Shown here one piece after another: positions 7,944 through 16,298 of a DNA stretch of 23,906 nucleotides; within the stretch, counting starts at the first letter, position 1, and each line of letters begins with the position of its first letter. Position numbers and translations under genes: made by a program. The notes below the pieces were generated by a model that was given only the letters and a program-made list of their open reading frames with translations, was not told where the DNA came from and made no database searches. The stretch is from Emiliania huxleyi CCMP1516 (lineage: Eukaryota > Haptophyta > Isochrysidales > Noelaerhabdaceae), in assembly GCF_000372725.1 (NCBI RefSeq), contig NW_005198318.1, positions 26,510 to 50,415 of the forward strand, given 5' to 3'.

Positions 7944-9406
7944 ATGCTCCCTACCATCACGGGAGGCTCCGGCGTCGACACGGGCGTCACATCAGTCGGC
8001 GTGCCCAACGACACGGGTGGGGGCCGCACGGGCGTGCGCGGCCCCGCCGAGGCCTACTAACTACATCTCCCTCCTCAAATGCTGGTCAAAGCTTGTGGCC
8101 TGCAGCCCGGACCTCGCCGAAGCCGAGCGCTCCGGCGGGTACGGTGCACGAGACGCCGCCGTCAACTCGTACAGAGCCGCGCTCTCGAGGCGAGACGAGG
8201 TGGCCTCCATCCGAGCCGCGCGCGACGACAACATCTACTACACCTTGCGCGGCGGCAAGATCTCTGAGTTCTACCCCAAGGGCGTCAGCCTCCCCACTTC
8301 TGAGTCTCTTCCAACACCGGAGTCAGTCATCGATGGCACTTGCAAATCAGGAAGCCCGTACGCGCGGGCGCTTGCTGCCATCGAGACTATCTGGAACTGG
8401 TTCGATCTGCAGAAGGAGTGAGTGGCGCGCCCTCGACGACTACACGGCAGCCAACTGGCAGCCCGGCGACACCAAAATACGTCTACGCGAGTCCATCCGC
8501 TACGTCTCAACTGCACAGCCTTACGCGGGGCGGTGGCTCGACACAAAACTCGACGGCAGCAACGCCACATGCATTCCAGACGACATATTCATCGGCGAGC
8601 TTCAGCGCCGAAACGGCCTTCACCTCTCGCAGTGCCGCTCGACTGTCACGCGGGCACTCGAACTTGGGGACACAGTCGGTGGTGCAAAGGACTACCATGG
8701 CGACTGGTTCCTCAACAACGCCGCCCGGCGGCGCCCACACGACGGCGTACTTCGCGCCTGGTACGATTGTGTCCACGCCGTCTCCGTCTCCCGGCCCGTT
8801 ATGGGAGATGCCGAAAAACCAGAACTCACCAAACAGTTCAACGAGGGCTACAAAACCGACCTGGCTGAACCGGGCGAGGCCCCCGGGGGCAAAGACGAGA
8901 TCAGTGAGATCAAACTTTGGACCCCCCTCCGGGGTGGCTTGCCCGTTGGAGTCGGCCGCGCCGACACCGGAGGCAACCCCGGCTCCGTTGGAGACAAGTT
9001 CGCCTTCGGCAACACCGAAGAGCGCGCCCGCCTTGCAAACATGGGCTGCAAGCAACGCGGGTTCCGTGGTCAACGGGCGTTCGACCACACCACCGGCCAA
9101 GGCTACGTCAAGTCACAGCGTGGCCACTACCATGATGGGATCTTCACCAAACGCAACAAGTTCAACCTGCTTCTCCACGAGACATTCGGCGGCGGCTTCT
9201 CGCCGCCAGCAGTTGCAAAGATCAACCGCCTTGCGCGCAAGGCTCAACGCTCGGGCGTTGACCGCACCGCGTACCCTCCCCACTCCCGCCTCTCATTCGT
9301 GTCACACCACGCGGAACGCATCTCCATCGCTTCGGTGAAGGGGGTAAACCGTGCCATCCTCGATCGCCGTGCAAAGCTCGCTTCCGAGCTCTCACGCCGC
9401 GCGTAG
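7944..9406 (+). pseudogene. intronless ORF in three frames, probable mobile-element-derived gene
   Basis: Strongly coding sequence runs from ATG 7944 to TAG 9406 but changes frame twice, each time by +1. Part A (7944-8057) starts MLPTITGGSGVDTGVTSVGV. Part B (about 8062-8419) contains YISLLKCWSKLVACSPDLAE and ends WNWFDLQKE. Part C (8422-9403) contains PDDIFIGELQRRNGLHLS, EISEIKLWTPLRGG, FGNTEERARLANMGCKQRGF and FNLLLHETFGGGFSPPAVAK. Both breaks sit in 4-bp direct repeats (CTAC-TAA-CTAC at 8054-8064; GAGTGAGT near 8417-8424), as left by small insertions. It is intronless in an intron-rich genome. The Asp (YDCV), the EIK triad and the HETFGG text could be a remnant PD-(D/E)XK-type nuclease; that is inference. 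Alternatives are a frameshifted assembly of an intact gene or programmed +1 shifts. Confidence 0.5.
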
Positions 9407-11600
9407 GGCCCTTAGGGGCCTAGAGAACACAACCCCCTCTCTCTTTTCTCCCAGTAAGCTATAAGTACGTACGTACACAGTATCTCACACACAAAGACTT
9501 GATTTTTTACGCCGTCTAACAATCGTGTTCAAGCGGCCCTCCTGTGAGCTGGTACACCAAGAATGACTACCACTGCCAGGGGCCACACTGTGGCAAGCTG
9601 TGATGAGCGTGGTTTGGCTTGCGCAGCCCATACGGACGTGGTATATAACATATATGCGGCCACGTGCGTGTCGGCCGGTTCGGGCGGCCTAACAATCGTT
9701 GCTGTAGTGGCGCCAATGGCCGCCTCCCGTCGCGCCATTGGCACCCTAGCCAGCAGTAGCACCGGAGGCAACACCACCAAGCCCACAAGTCACAAGAGTG
9801 ACGGAGATGCTTGCCACGAGCACCGTGACGCCCGACCCTGTGAGCACCGTGGGCGTATACGGCTGCATACGGTGAGATGATGCACAGCATGGCCAGACAA
9901 GGGATGCAAGGCTCGCCAGCTGTGTGTTAGTGAGGTATATGGATGTGATCAACATGTGTGCGTCACAGGTACGCGCAGCAGCGCATGTAGCCGCTGATAT
10001 CGAAGACAGCGCAAACAGGTCTTTTTGCGCCACGCACCCGATGGCCGTGCAGGTCCAACTGCGTGCACAGGAATGCTATCAGCGCGTCTCCGCCATAACT
10101 GGACATGGCAATGAAGCAGCTGAGACGTGACAACATCGGTGCTGGGCCAAGGAGGTGCCGCTCACCGCCGATTGTTATGACTCGGTGGAGACGGCGGCCC
10201 GCATAGGGGTGCTGGCGACCTTCTACCTCCGGCACGCCTATGGACGGGACAGCCCGGGGCTGCATGAAGAGGACGGGGTGCTCTCCGCGAATGGGGGGAT
10301 GCTGTGTGCGGGGTGCGGAGAGGAGGCGCCCGGGCTCGGGGCGCGGGACGGGGAGGGGGATGGCGGAGAGGGGGGGGCGTGGGCGAGGAGGGGGAGGGGG
10401 GCGGTGGGGAGCGGGGGAGGAAGAGGGGGAGGGATCCGACTGAGGAGGAGGCGGTGGGGGTGGAGGGTGGGGAGGAGGGGGGCGTGGTTGGGGAGATGGG
10501 GATCGGGGGGGGGGGGGGGCGGCCCGCGGTGCCTCCCCGGGGGGGAAGAAGCGGGGTGTGCACAGCAAAGGGGGGGGGCGATTCAAAACGCTGAAGGGAA
10601 GGGAGGGCTGGCAATGCACACGTGTCGTACGTCCACAAGTTGCTATGAAAATTCTACCGCCCGGCCAAGACCCCCCCCCCCTTTCCTCTCTGCCTCCTCC
10701 TCCACACAACGGAAGCACACACAGCACCACACGACCCCCGATGCTCTGATACAGGTGAAAGGCGGCGCTGTCTCTCAAGATGGAAGCAGGAAGCTTCCAT
10801 CCCGGTGGTGGTTCGAATCCACATGAGCCGAAGGTGAGGGGGAAGGTTTGCCTGAGATCTGAAGCTCACCCATTGAGGAAGTGAGGAACTGCTCGGCTCA
10901 CCCCGATCATGCCGAACAAGCTCCTCTTGTAGCTCGATCGGTCACACCGCCATCGCCGTCGGGGAGAGGGGGGACGACACTGCTTCGGCAAGCGTGCACC
11001 CCGATCCTGTACCGTGTTTGTTATGACCCCCCCCAATGAACACATCAGTGAGGGAGGGCGAGACGATCGAGGGGTCCCGTACCATGCGGAATCGACCCTA
11101 TCCAGTGCTCAAGTGCTCAAACAGGATTCCGCGGCACGCCGCCGTTTCTAAGCCTTTCCACAGCCCTCATCCACCCCACGCCGTGGTTTCGTAGCTCCGG
11201 CCGGCACTCAAGCCAGAGCCGGCCCGAATGATTTTAGGCTCAAGGTAAGATGCGGTCCGCGAGGCCGAGGCGCGAGGGCGGTGCCAGAGTCTGCCGCCGA
11301 GTCGGCTCTCTGGATGACGGGAAGACGCACACACGCCTCCATCCACTCCACTCAGTTCAGACTCAGAACACCGCAGACTACTTGGAAAGAAAGTGACAAG
11401 TGCGCGCGCCCAGGCGAAGAGAAAGTTTGAGCTGGGGCTCCCGTTCACACTCGTGTCTGGCCTTTTCTCGGGGCCGCGCCTGCGCCTCGCCGTGGTTTCT
11501 TAGGTTTTTGCGGAAATCGATTGGTGTGGTTTCTTTCCACGTTTTCTGAATGCGTGCGAGGGAAAAATTCTGAATCAAACCAAATAAAATTCTTTACATG
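9407..11600. other. 2.2-kb gene-poor spacer
   Basis: No gene recognised. Just after the ORF stop there is an imperfect hairpin (TAGGGCCCTTAGGGGCCTA, 9404-9422). Open frames at 9563-9880 and 9924-10130 have mediocre codon pattern and no known motif. The centre is a purine-rich tract (10310-10585). An 8-bp inverted repeat (GCGGAATC, 11086-11093 with 11125-11132) encloses a tandem GTGCTCAA. Confidence 0.55.
10310..10585. repeat. G/purine-rich low-complexity tract
   Basis: The plus strand is overwhelmingly G and A with many runs of three or more G, including a long G run at 10504-10520. It could form G-quadruplex or triplex structures. Proline-rich frames on the opposite strand are a by-product of this composition. 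Confidence 0.85.
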
Positions 11601-11652
11601 AGTGCGCGCGCCAGTCCCGTGCCCGTGCCTAGTGGAAGTGCTAAAATTCTTT
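11601..11652 (+). promoter_or_regulatory. promoter-like module upstream of nucleoredoxin-like gene
   Basis: CGCCAGTCCCGTGCCC (11609-11624) is followed by CTAAAATTCTTT (11641-11652), ending 41 nt before the start codon. The same two strings in the same order occur at 19148-19200 upstream of the glycosyltransferase gene. A further AAAATTCTTT is at 11586-11595. No TATA box is obvious. Inferred from recurrence. Confidence 0.4.
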
Positions 11653-11692
11653 AAAGCAGGGCTGGCCATTTAGATTCGCTCGAGTTGCCGGG

Positions 11693-12292
11693 ATGGCGGC
11701 AAGTGCGAGCGACCAGTCTGCCGCCGCGATCTGCGATGCGGACGGCGTCTGCTGCATCGTGCCGCAGGCCACAGATTTGGAGCAGCCGTCGAAGCCAGCG
11801 GGAGCAATCTTGCCGTTGCTTTTCGGCGACGATTATTCGACGACGATCCTCAAGGACGACGCTGGGGTCCAGCAAAGCGCCGGAGCGCTCGGTGGCAAGA
11901 TCGTTGGCCTGTACTTCTCCGCAAGCTGGTGCCCCCCATGCTGCAAGTTCTCGCCGGAGCTTTCCAAGCTTCGCGCGGCGCACAGCGCCGATTTTGCCGT
12001 GGTCTTTGTCAGCTGCGACCGAAGCGAGGCCGAGATGAAGAGCTTTATCGCAAAAGGGTTCTTGCATATCCCGTTCCATAGCGCGGCGCGGCGAGCAATC
12101 CAGGAAAAGCTGGGCGTCAGCATGCTGCCAACACTCGTCATCGTCGACGCCACGAGCGGCAAAGTGCTCACCGACTGGGGCCGAGCGGCTGTGACGAGAA
12201 ATCCGAAAGGCTGCGTGAAGTCTTGGAAGGCAGGCGGGAATGGCTGCTCCTGGGTGCAGCTTTTGACGGGTGGTGGCTGCTCCGTGCAGTAG
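11693..12292 (+). CDS. nucleoredoxin/tryparedoxin-like thioredoxin-fold protein
   Basis: A thiol-disulphide oxidoreductase of the thioredoxin superfamily. The single exon gives 199 aa. An N-terminal part of about 65 residues contains LLFGDDYSTTIL. The thioredoxin fold follows: KIVGLYFSASWCPPCCKF with the catalytic WCPPC at residues 79-83, FSPELSKL, VVFVSCDRSEAEMKSFIA, and the cis-proline loop in SMLPTLVIVD (Pro146). WCPPC with the helix FSPELSKL and the S-C-D-R-S strand is typical of nucleoredoxins and tryparedoxins rather than classical WCGPC thioredoxins. The C-terminus is Cys/Gly-rich. No signal peptide or membrane segment, so probably cytosolic or nuclear. The ATG at 11693 is the first in frame after the upstream A/T-rich motif. 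The gene converges with the CSP41-like gene downstream. Confidence 0.92.
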   Translation: MAASASDQSAAAICDADGVCCIVPQATDLEQPSKPAGAILPLLFGDDYSTTILKDDAGVQQSAGALGGKIVGLYFSASWCPPCCKFSPELSKLRAAHSADFAVVFVSCDRSEAEMKSFIAKGFLHIPFHSAARRAIQEKLGVSMLPTLVIVDATSGKVLTDWGRAAVTRNPKGCVKSWKAGGNGCSWVQLLTGGGCSVQ

Positions 12293-12676
12293 GCGGAGAC
12301 AGCACCAAAAACTGGGATCATCGGAGGATTTCACTGAGCATCGGATTTCACTGAGCCGCCGTAGCTAAACCCGATCCCTCGCCGTGCACACGCCACAAGG
12401 ACCTCTTGCGCGAGCGGGGCGCAGAGGTGGCCACACCTGGGACCTGGGGGTGCGGCTTGGAAGTGTGGCGTGTGTGGATTTACAGTATTCGATTACCGAT
12501 GTAGCGAACCGCGCAGAGTTTCTATCGTTAGTCTATCCGCCACTCCGCCTGTCGCTGTCCGCCACTGACAGTGGCGCACTGTGGGGTTCGCGTGTCGGTG
12601 TCTGCGAGCACTTCACACCCTCCACCCCCCATGAGGACCGTCCCCCTCCCACGCATGCGGCTCGCGGCGCCGTACA
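12293..12676. other. spacer between convergent genes
   Basis: It lies between the 3' ends of the nucleoredoxin-like and CSP41-like genes. A short duplication, ATCGGA(GGA)TTTCACTGAG, occurs twice at about 12318-12354. No coding signal and no clear polyadenylation word are seen. Confidence 0.6.
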
Positions 12677-14335
12677 TCACGCGGGCACCCTCCCGAGCAC
12701 GACGTCGTCCTCTGCAAAGTCGAGCTCCTTGTCGAGCCCGCCCTTGGCCACGTACTGCTCGCTGTAATACCTACGCGCGGCGCATCTCGGACAAGTCCTG
12801 CGCGTGACCTTTGGGGTGCCCCTGGCCGTGTTCCGGCCGAGCACCACGAGATGTCGTCGGCGATGCTATGCGCGGGCGAGAAGCCGAGCAGCCGGCTCGC
12901 CTTGTAAGGTCAGGTACGGTCAGGTAAGCTTCTCCACACACACAAGGTGGTGGGGCAAGGGCCAAGCAGCCCTCGTGACTCCACGTCTAGACGACAGGAA
13001 CCCCGCGGCATTAAAAGTGCAAGGCCCAGTGCGCGTTGGTGAGCCTTGTCCGCCGAGACGTAGAAGGGTGTGTCGCGGAACGGAAACTTGTACTTGAACC
13101 CGTCGGGCTTGTCGAAGCCCGCGGGGTCGTAGTGTGCGATCTCACATTCCTTGCCCGCCGCGCCCGCGCAGAGCCGGACGAGGTCGTCGTACCTACTCAC
13201 TCGCGGCTCGGCCTGTGAAGAGACGCCGTCCTCGCTGTGAAGAGCCGGACGAGCGAGTCGCACGTCACGAGGGAGGGCGTCGCGCAGTTGAACGCCTCGC
13301 CGACGGCCGCCTTGGCGTGGAGCAGCAGCGGAGACGGTCGTGACAACCTCGGGACAACCTCGGGACAGCCTCGGGCAGCCTCGGGCAGCCTCGGGCAGCC
13401 TCGGCCAACCTCGGCCCATTTCGGCCAATCTCGGCCAATCCCAATCTCGGCCAATCTCGGCCAATCTCGGCCAATCTCGCCGACGGCCACCACCTCGTTC
13501 CCGACGGCGGCAGCGATCATGGCGGCGTTGTCGGCGGCGTGCGTCATGGTCACAAGCTGGTCGCCGCCATTCGGCACCGGCACCTGCACGGACGTATCTC
13601 GAGTCGAAGCACGGCCTCGGCCAGACCTCGGCTAGATCTCGAGCACCGGCCGTCCGCGGGTGATCCGGTCAAAGAAGAAGGCCAGGTAGCTCTTGCCCTG
13701 CGCGGGGCCGTAGATATACTGCGGCCTGTTCACACGCTGAGCTGTGAAGAGACGCTGTTCACAGCTTGCTGCGCGCCTCCCTGAGGTTGCGGCCGGAAGT
13801 AGGAGAAGGGGAGGCCCATCTCTGCGATCTTCTCCTCGGCCTGCCGCTGGCCCGAGCTCTTGACCGCGCACTCCTCGCCCACCGCCCCATAGTCGCCTAT
13901 TCACGCCGTGAGCCGTGAAGCCGCACACGCCGTGGCCCACACCCTCCGGCTTGCGCGTGGAGATGTGCCCTTGTCGGGCGTGTACATGCCCGCAGACGAC
14001 ACGTAGGCGTAGTTGCTCACACCCCAGGCCTTGGCCGCTGTTGCGTACGGGGCGATCGCCTCGGGCGACTTGGACCAATTGTCGACCACCGCGCTGAACG
14101 ACGCGCCTTCCAGCTTGGCGAGGCACGCTGCCGCCTCAGAGAGATCGCCGCCCCATATCACCTTGACGTCCGACGGCAGCTCTCCGTAGGCACGGTGCGC
14201 CTCCTTTGGGTTCGGGCCGTCGCCCTCGTGGAGAATTGTGACGGCATCGCCGCGAGAGACGAGGTGCTGAGCGAGGTGGAACCCGATCTCGCCGTGGCCG
14301 CCGCCCTTGTTTTGGATGACCAGCACGTCCGCCAT
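12677..14335 (-). CDS. CSP41-type plastid RNA-binding protein (atypical SDR family)
   Basis: CSP41 proteins are epimerase-like proteins that bind and cleave stem-loop RNA and stabilise plastid transcripts. Eight exons: 14335-13969, 13896-13794, 13725-13647, 13583-13491, 13310-13264, 13192-13045, 12900-12845, 12770-12677; 987 nt, 328 aa. The N-terminal Rossmann strand and glycine loop read VLVIQNKGGGHGEIGFHLA. Then come YAYVSSAGMYTP, FSYFRPQYIYGPAQGKSYL, FFFDRITRGRPVPVP, AFNCATPSLVTYDDLVRLC, IAHYDP and, at the end, YYSEQYVAKGGLDKELDF. All are CSP41 landmarks. Donors: GC, GC, GT, GT, GT, GC, GT; every acceptor is AG before exonic G. ATG 14335 gives the mature-like N-terminus. An in-frame ATG at 14416 adds 27 residues that could be part of a targeting sequence; a further 5' exon is possible. 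Confidence in family is high, in the 5' end moderate. Confidence 0.92.
13341..13478. repeat. 10-11 bp minisatellite in CSP41 intron 4
   Basis: About a dozen units drift from GGGACAACCTC through GGGCAGCCTC to GGCCAATCTC across the array. It fills most of the 180-nt intron (13311-13490). The intron is bounded by 15/16-identical 16-bp direct repeats (13296-13311, 13476-13491). Several donors inside the repeat would give proteins differing by one residue. Confidence 0.9.
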
Positions 14336-14745
14336 GGTGACGGGAGCGACGCGCAGAGCGCCACGCGGCGTCGCCACAACGTGGAAGGAGTTCACGAAGC
14401 CAGGGAAGAGAAGCATATCGCGGTTGGGAGCTGCCTGCCTGGCCTGGACCTGGCGAGGTACTCCCACGCCTCTCGGGGTTTTAGTCTGGCTCGCGCTGTT
14501 TTCACAGGATCACAGCCTTGTTATTGAGAAGAAAATACGAGCGGTGGAGGCCCTGGGGATGGGGTGAGACTACCCGCGGGCCTAGAAGGCCCGCGCGCAG
14601 GGGGGTGGCGGGGTGGGACATTGACAGTCAGCAGGCTGGAAGTACCTCGCCAGGCCTGGACCAAAATCGATTCCGGGGGAGAGTGAGAAAGGAATCCTGC
14701 GCAAAAAAGAATTTTACAGGGCGTGCAAAAAAGAATTTTCTTGAG
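14336..14745. other. spacer between sulfotransferase-like and CSP41-like genes
   Basis: It holds the CSP41 5' region. A 9-bp perfect hairpin (14575-14595, CGCGGGCCT with loop AGA) sits between inverted copies of CCTGGCGAGGTACT (14449-14462 and 14641-14654). Two A/T-rich motifs follow at 14697-14739. No additional gene is recognised. Confidence 0.55.
14697..14739 (-). promoter_or_regulatory. tandem AAAATTCTTTTTTGC motifs
   Basis: On the minus strand two copies of AAAATTCTTTTTTGC (14725-14739 and 14701-14715) lie about 25 bp apart. They sit just downstream of the sulfotransferase-like stop and about 290-400 nt upstream of the CSP41 start candidates. They resemble the motif before COPE. They could be a CSP41 promoter element or a 3' signal of the preceding gene. 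Confidence 0.35.
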
Positions 14746-16051
14746 CTAGCCCACAAGCCGCAACCCGGCGCGGCGCGCAAAAGCGTCGATGGCGAGGCGC
14801 AGCGACGTCGCATTGGTCGCCTCGCCAAAGGTGACCTGTTCAACGATGCTTCGAAAATCCGTCCCGAGTTTCGACTCGGGGTGCGCAATCGTGGGTGCGG
14901 TGCCTCAGTGCGCGGCATGGAGCCGAGCGCGCGCCGCACGAGCGAGAACCAGGCGGCATGCGCCGCGGCGAATCCGGCGGAAGGGACTGCGGAGCATTTC
15001 GAGTGGAAGTCGCGGTAGGCTCGCACGGAGCCGAACCCCCTCGCTGTTCGCACCGATGGGCTGAAGCTGTAGTCGTCAGTGAGCAGCGAATAGTTGAGCG
15101 AGCACTCCTGTTATCGCACATCGGTGTGAAGAGACTCTGCTCACGCCGGGAGTCCTTGCGGAGGAGTCGCGCGAGCGCTCCTCCTCGGCCATCTCGCGCT
15201 CGAGGACGACCGTCGAGACGCGACGGTGGCGAAACAGGGTGCTCAGCCCGGCCAGCTTCGCCTGGGGCGGCCCGCGCACCTGGGGGCGCGTGTGGGCCTG
15301 TGAAGAGGTGGGGCGTCGGCGAAGTGCCTTGGGGGTAGCTGGGGGCGTCTGCGCACGTGATTGTCGAAGAGCTTGAGGATTAGCACGCACGGGTCAGCGG
15401 GCCGACAACCAGGCCTCTTCCGCCGCACTCGGCAGACGCTGCCGCCGAGCCGCTCCAGCAATGGGATCCACTCCTACAGCCGAGGTGTAGCCGAGGTGTA
15501 GCCGAATTATGGTCGAGATCTAGCCGATATGTGGCCAATGCGCTCCTGCCGGTGGAGCGCCCGGGTCAAAACCTCGATGGTCAGGCTTGGGTCCGGCGCG
15601 CCTGTGGGACGTGTCGCGGACGATGATTGGCTTGTCGGACGAAGAGGAACCGACGGCGAGAGGCAAAGCCGAGGTTGAAGCTCTGGCAGCGGGTAAGGTT
15701 GGGGTCGGCCTTGCAGCGGCTGCCGCTGCCGTGGATGCGCGGCCAGTCGAACGCCTGCTGCAGCTCGCCGGCAGAGGCGGCGCAGCGCAGCCTGGCCTCT
15801 AGTTGGAGGGAGAGGGACGTGGAAGAGGAGCGCCTGCAGCATGAGGCAAGATGGTTTGCATCTCTTGCGTCCTACGGCAAGCGGAATAGGAACGACCTGC
15901 GCGACGCGATGATGATGACTCGCGTCCCTCGCAACGCGCTGTCATCTTCGGGCCTGCCAGGCTGCGCCGCGCGCGAGGGCCCTGTCGCCAACGCGCTCGT
16001 CATGTTCGGCTCGTCATGTTCGGCTCTCAGCAACCGTGCGTCCCCAAACAT
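14746..16051 (-). CDS. sulfotransferase-like gene (Stf0/NodH-type), possibly decayed
   Basis: Two exons are secure: 15473-15357 (EWIPLLERLGGSVCRVRRKR ending VLILKLFDNH) and 15279-15181 (QAKLAGLSTLF and VSTVVLEREMAEE). The next, from 15107, gives ECSLNYSLLTDDYSFSPSV and HAAWFSLVRRALG. After about 14910 the coding signal moves to another frame (KLGTDFRSIVEQVTFGEATN, then ATSLRLAIDAFARRAG) and stops at 14746. Upstream coding-like pieces are RVIIIASRRSFLF (near 15,885-15,925) and GELQQAFDWPRIHGSGSRCK (near 15,700-15,760); their splicing is unresolved. A start at 16051 would follow an AAAATTCTT motif. The order KLFDNH, VVLERE, CSLNYS, late VTFGEA resembles algal sulfotransferase-like proteins; I infer the family from pattern memory. 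Introns: 15280-15356 (GT-AG) and 15108-15180, which needs a GA donor. The unexplained frame change may mean decay or a missed intron. Confidence 0.42.
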
Positions 16052-16076
16052 CAAACGGAGGGGAGGAAACAAAAAC

Positions 16077-16085
16077 AAGAATTTT
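16077..16085 (-). promoter_or_regulatory. AAAATTCTT motif upstream of sulfotransferase-like gene
   Basis: In sense orientation AAAATTCTTGTTTTTG lies 26-34 nt before the ATG at 16051, a spacing like that seen for COPE and the nucleoredoxin-like gene. Inferred role only. Confidence 0.3.
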
Positions 16086-16298
16086 AAAATTGCTCTGGAC
16101 TCTGGCCTTTTCTGGGTCACGTAGCCACACCTCCACCAGGCCTCTCAGTCAGTTCACGCCGGAATCGTGTCTACCCTTATAAGTCTCTCGTGTCGGCGCC
16201 GACGCTCTTTTAACGTAGAACGTCCCAGCTGAACACGAGAACACCGCCCGCCGACGATCGATCAGTCCACAATCGTCGGCCCGCAGCGACCCGCAGCG

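Noticed and set aside
8507..9100. 197-codon minus-strand frame that looks protein-like
   Set aside because: It is antisense to the plus-strand ORF, whose third-position G/C pattern fits better. The minus frame has no recognisable motif.
7187..9406. Single 739-codon plus-strand open frame
   Set aside because: Its first 200 codons are the antisense of the FKBP gene. Only the part from about 8422 is real coding sequence, and it is the last frame of the broken ORF starting at 7944.
9963..10778. 271-codon Pro/Arg-rich minus-strand frame
   Set aside because: Produced by the purine-rich tract. It is low-complexity with no conserved text and codon use is dictated by composition.
10779..10820. tRNA-like B box (GGTTCGAATCC) preceded by a 9-bp stem-loop
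   Set aside because: The loop lacks U33, the T stem has only four good pairs, no matching acceptor stem or A box is found upstream. At best a tRNA-derived remnant.
13341..13478. CRISPR-like regular repeats
   Set aside because: Units are contiguous 10-11 bp repeats without unique spacers, inside a eukaryotic intron. It is a minisatellite.
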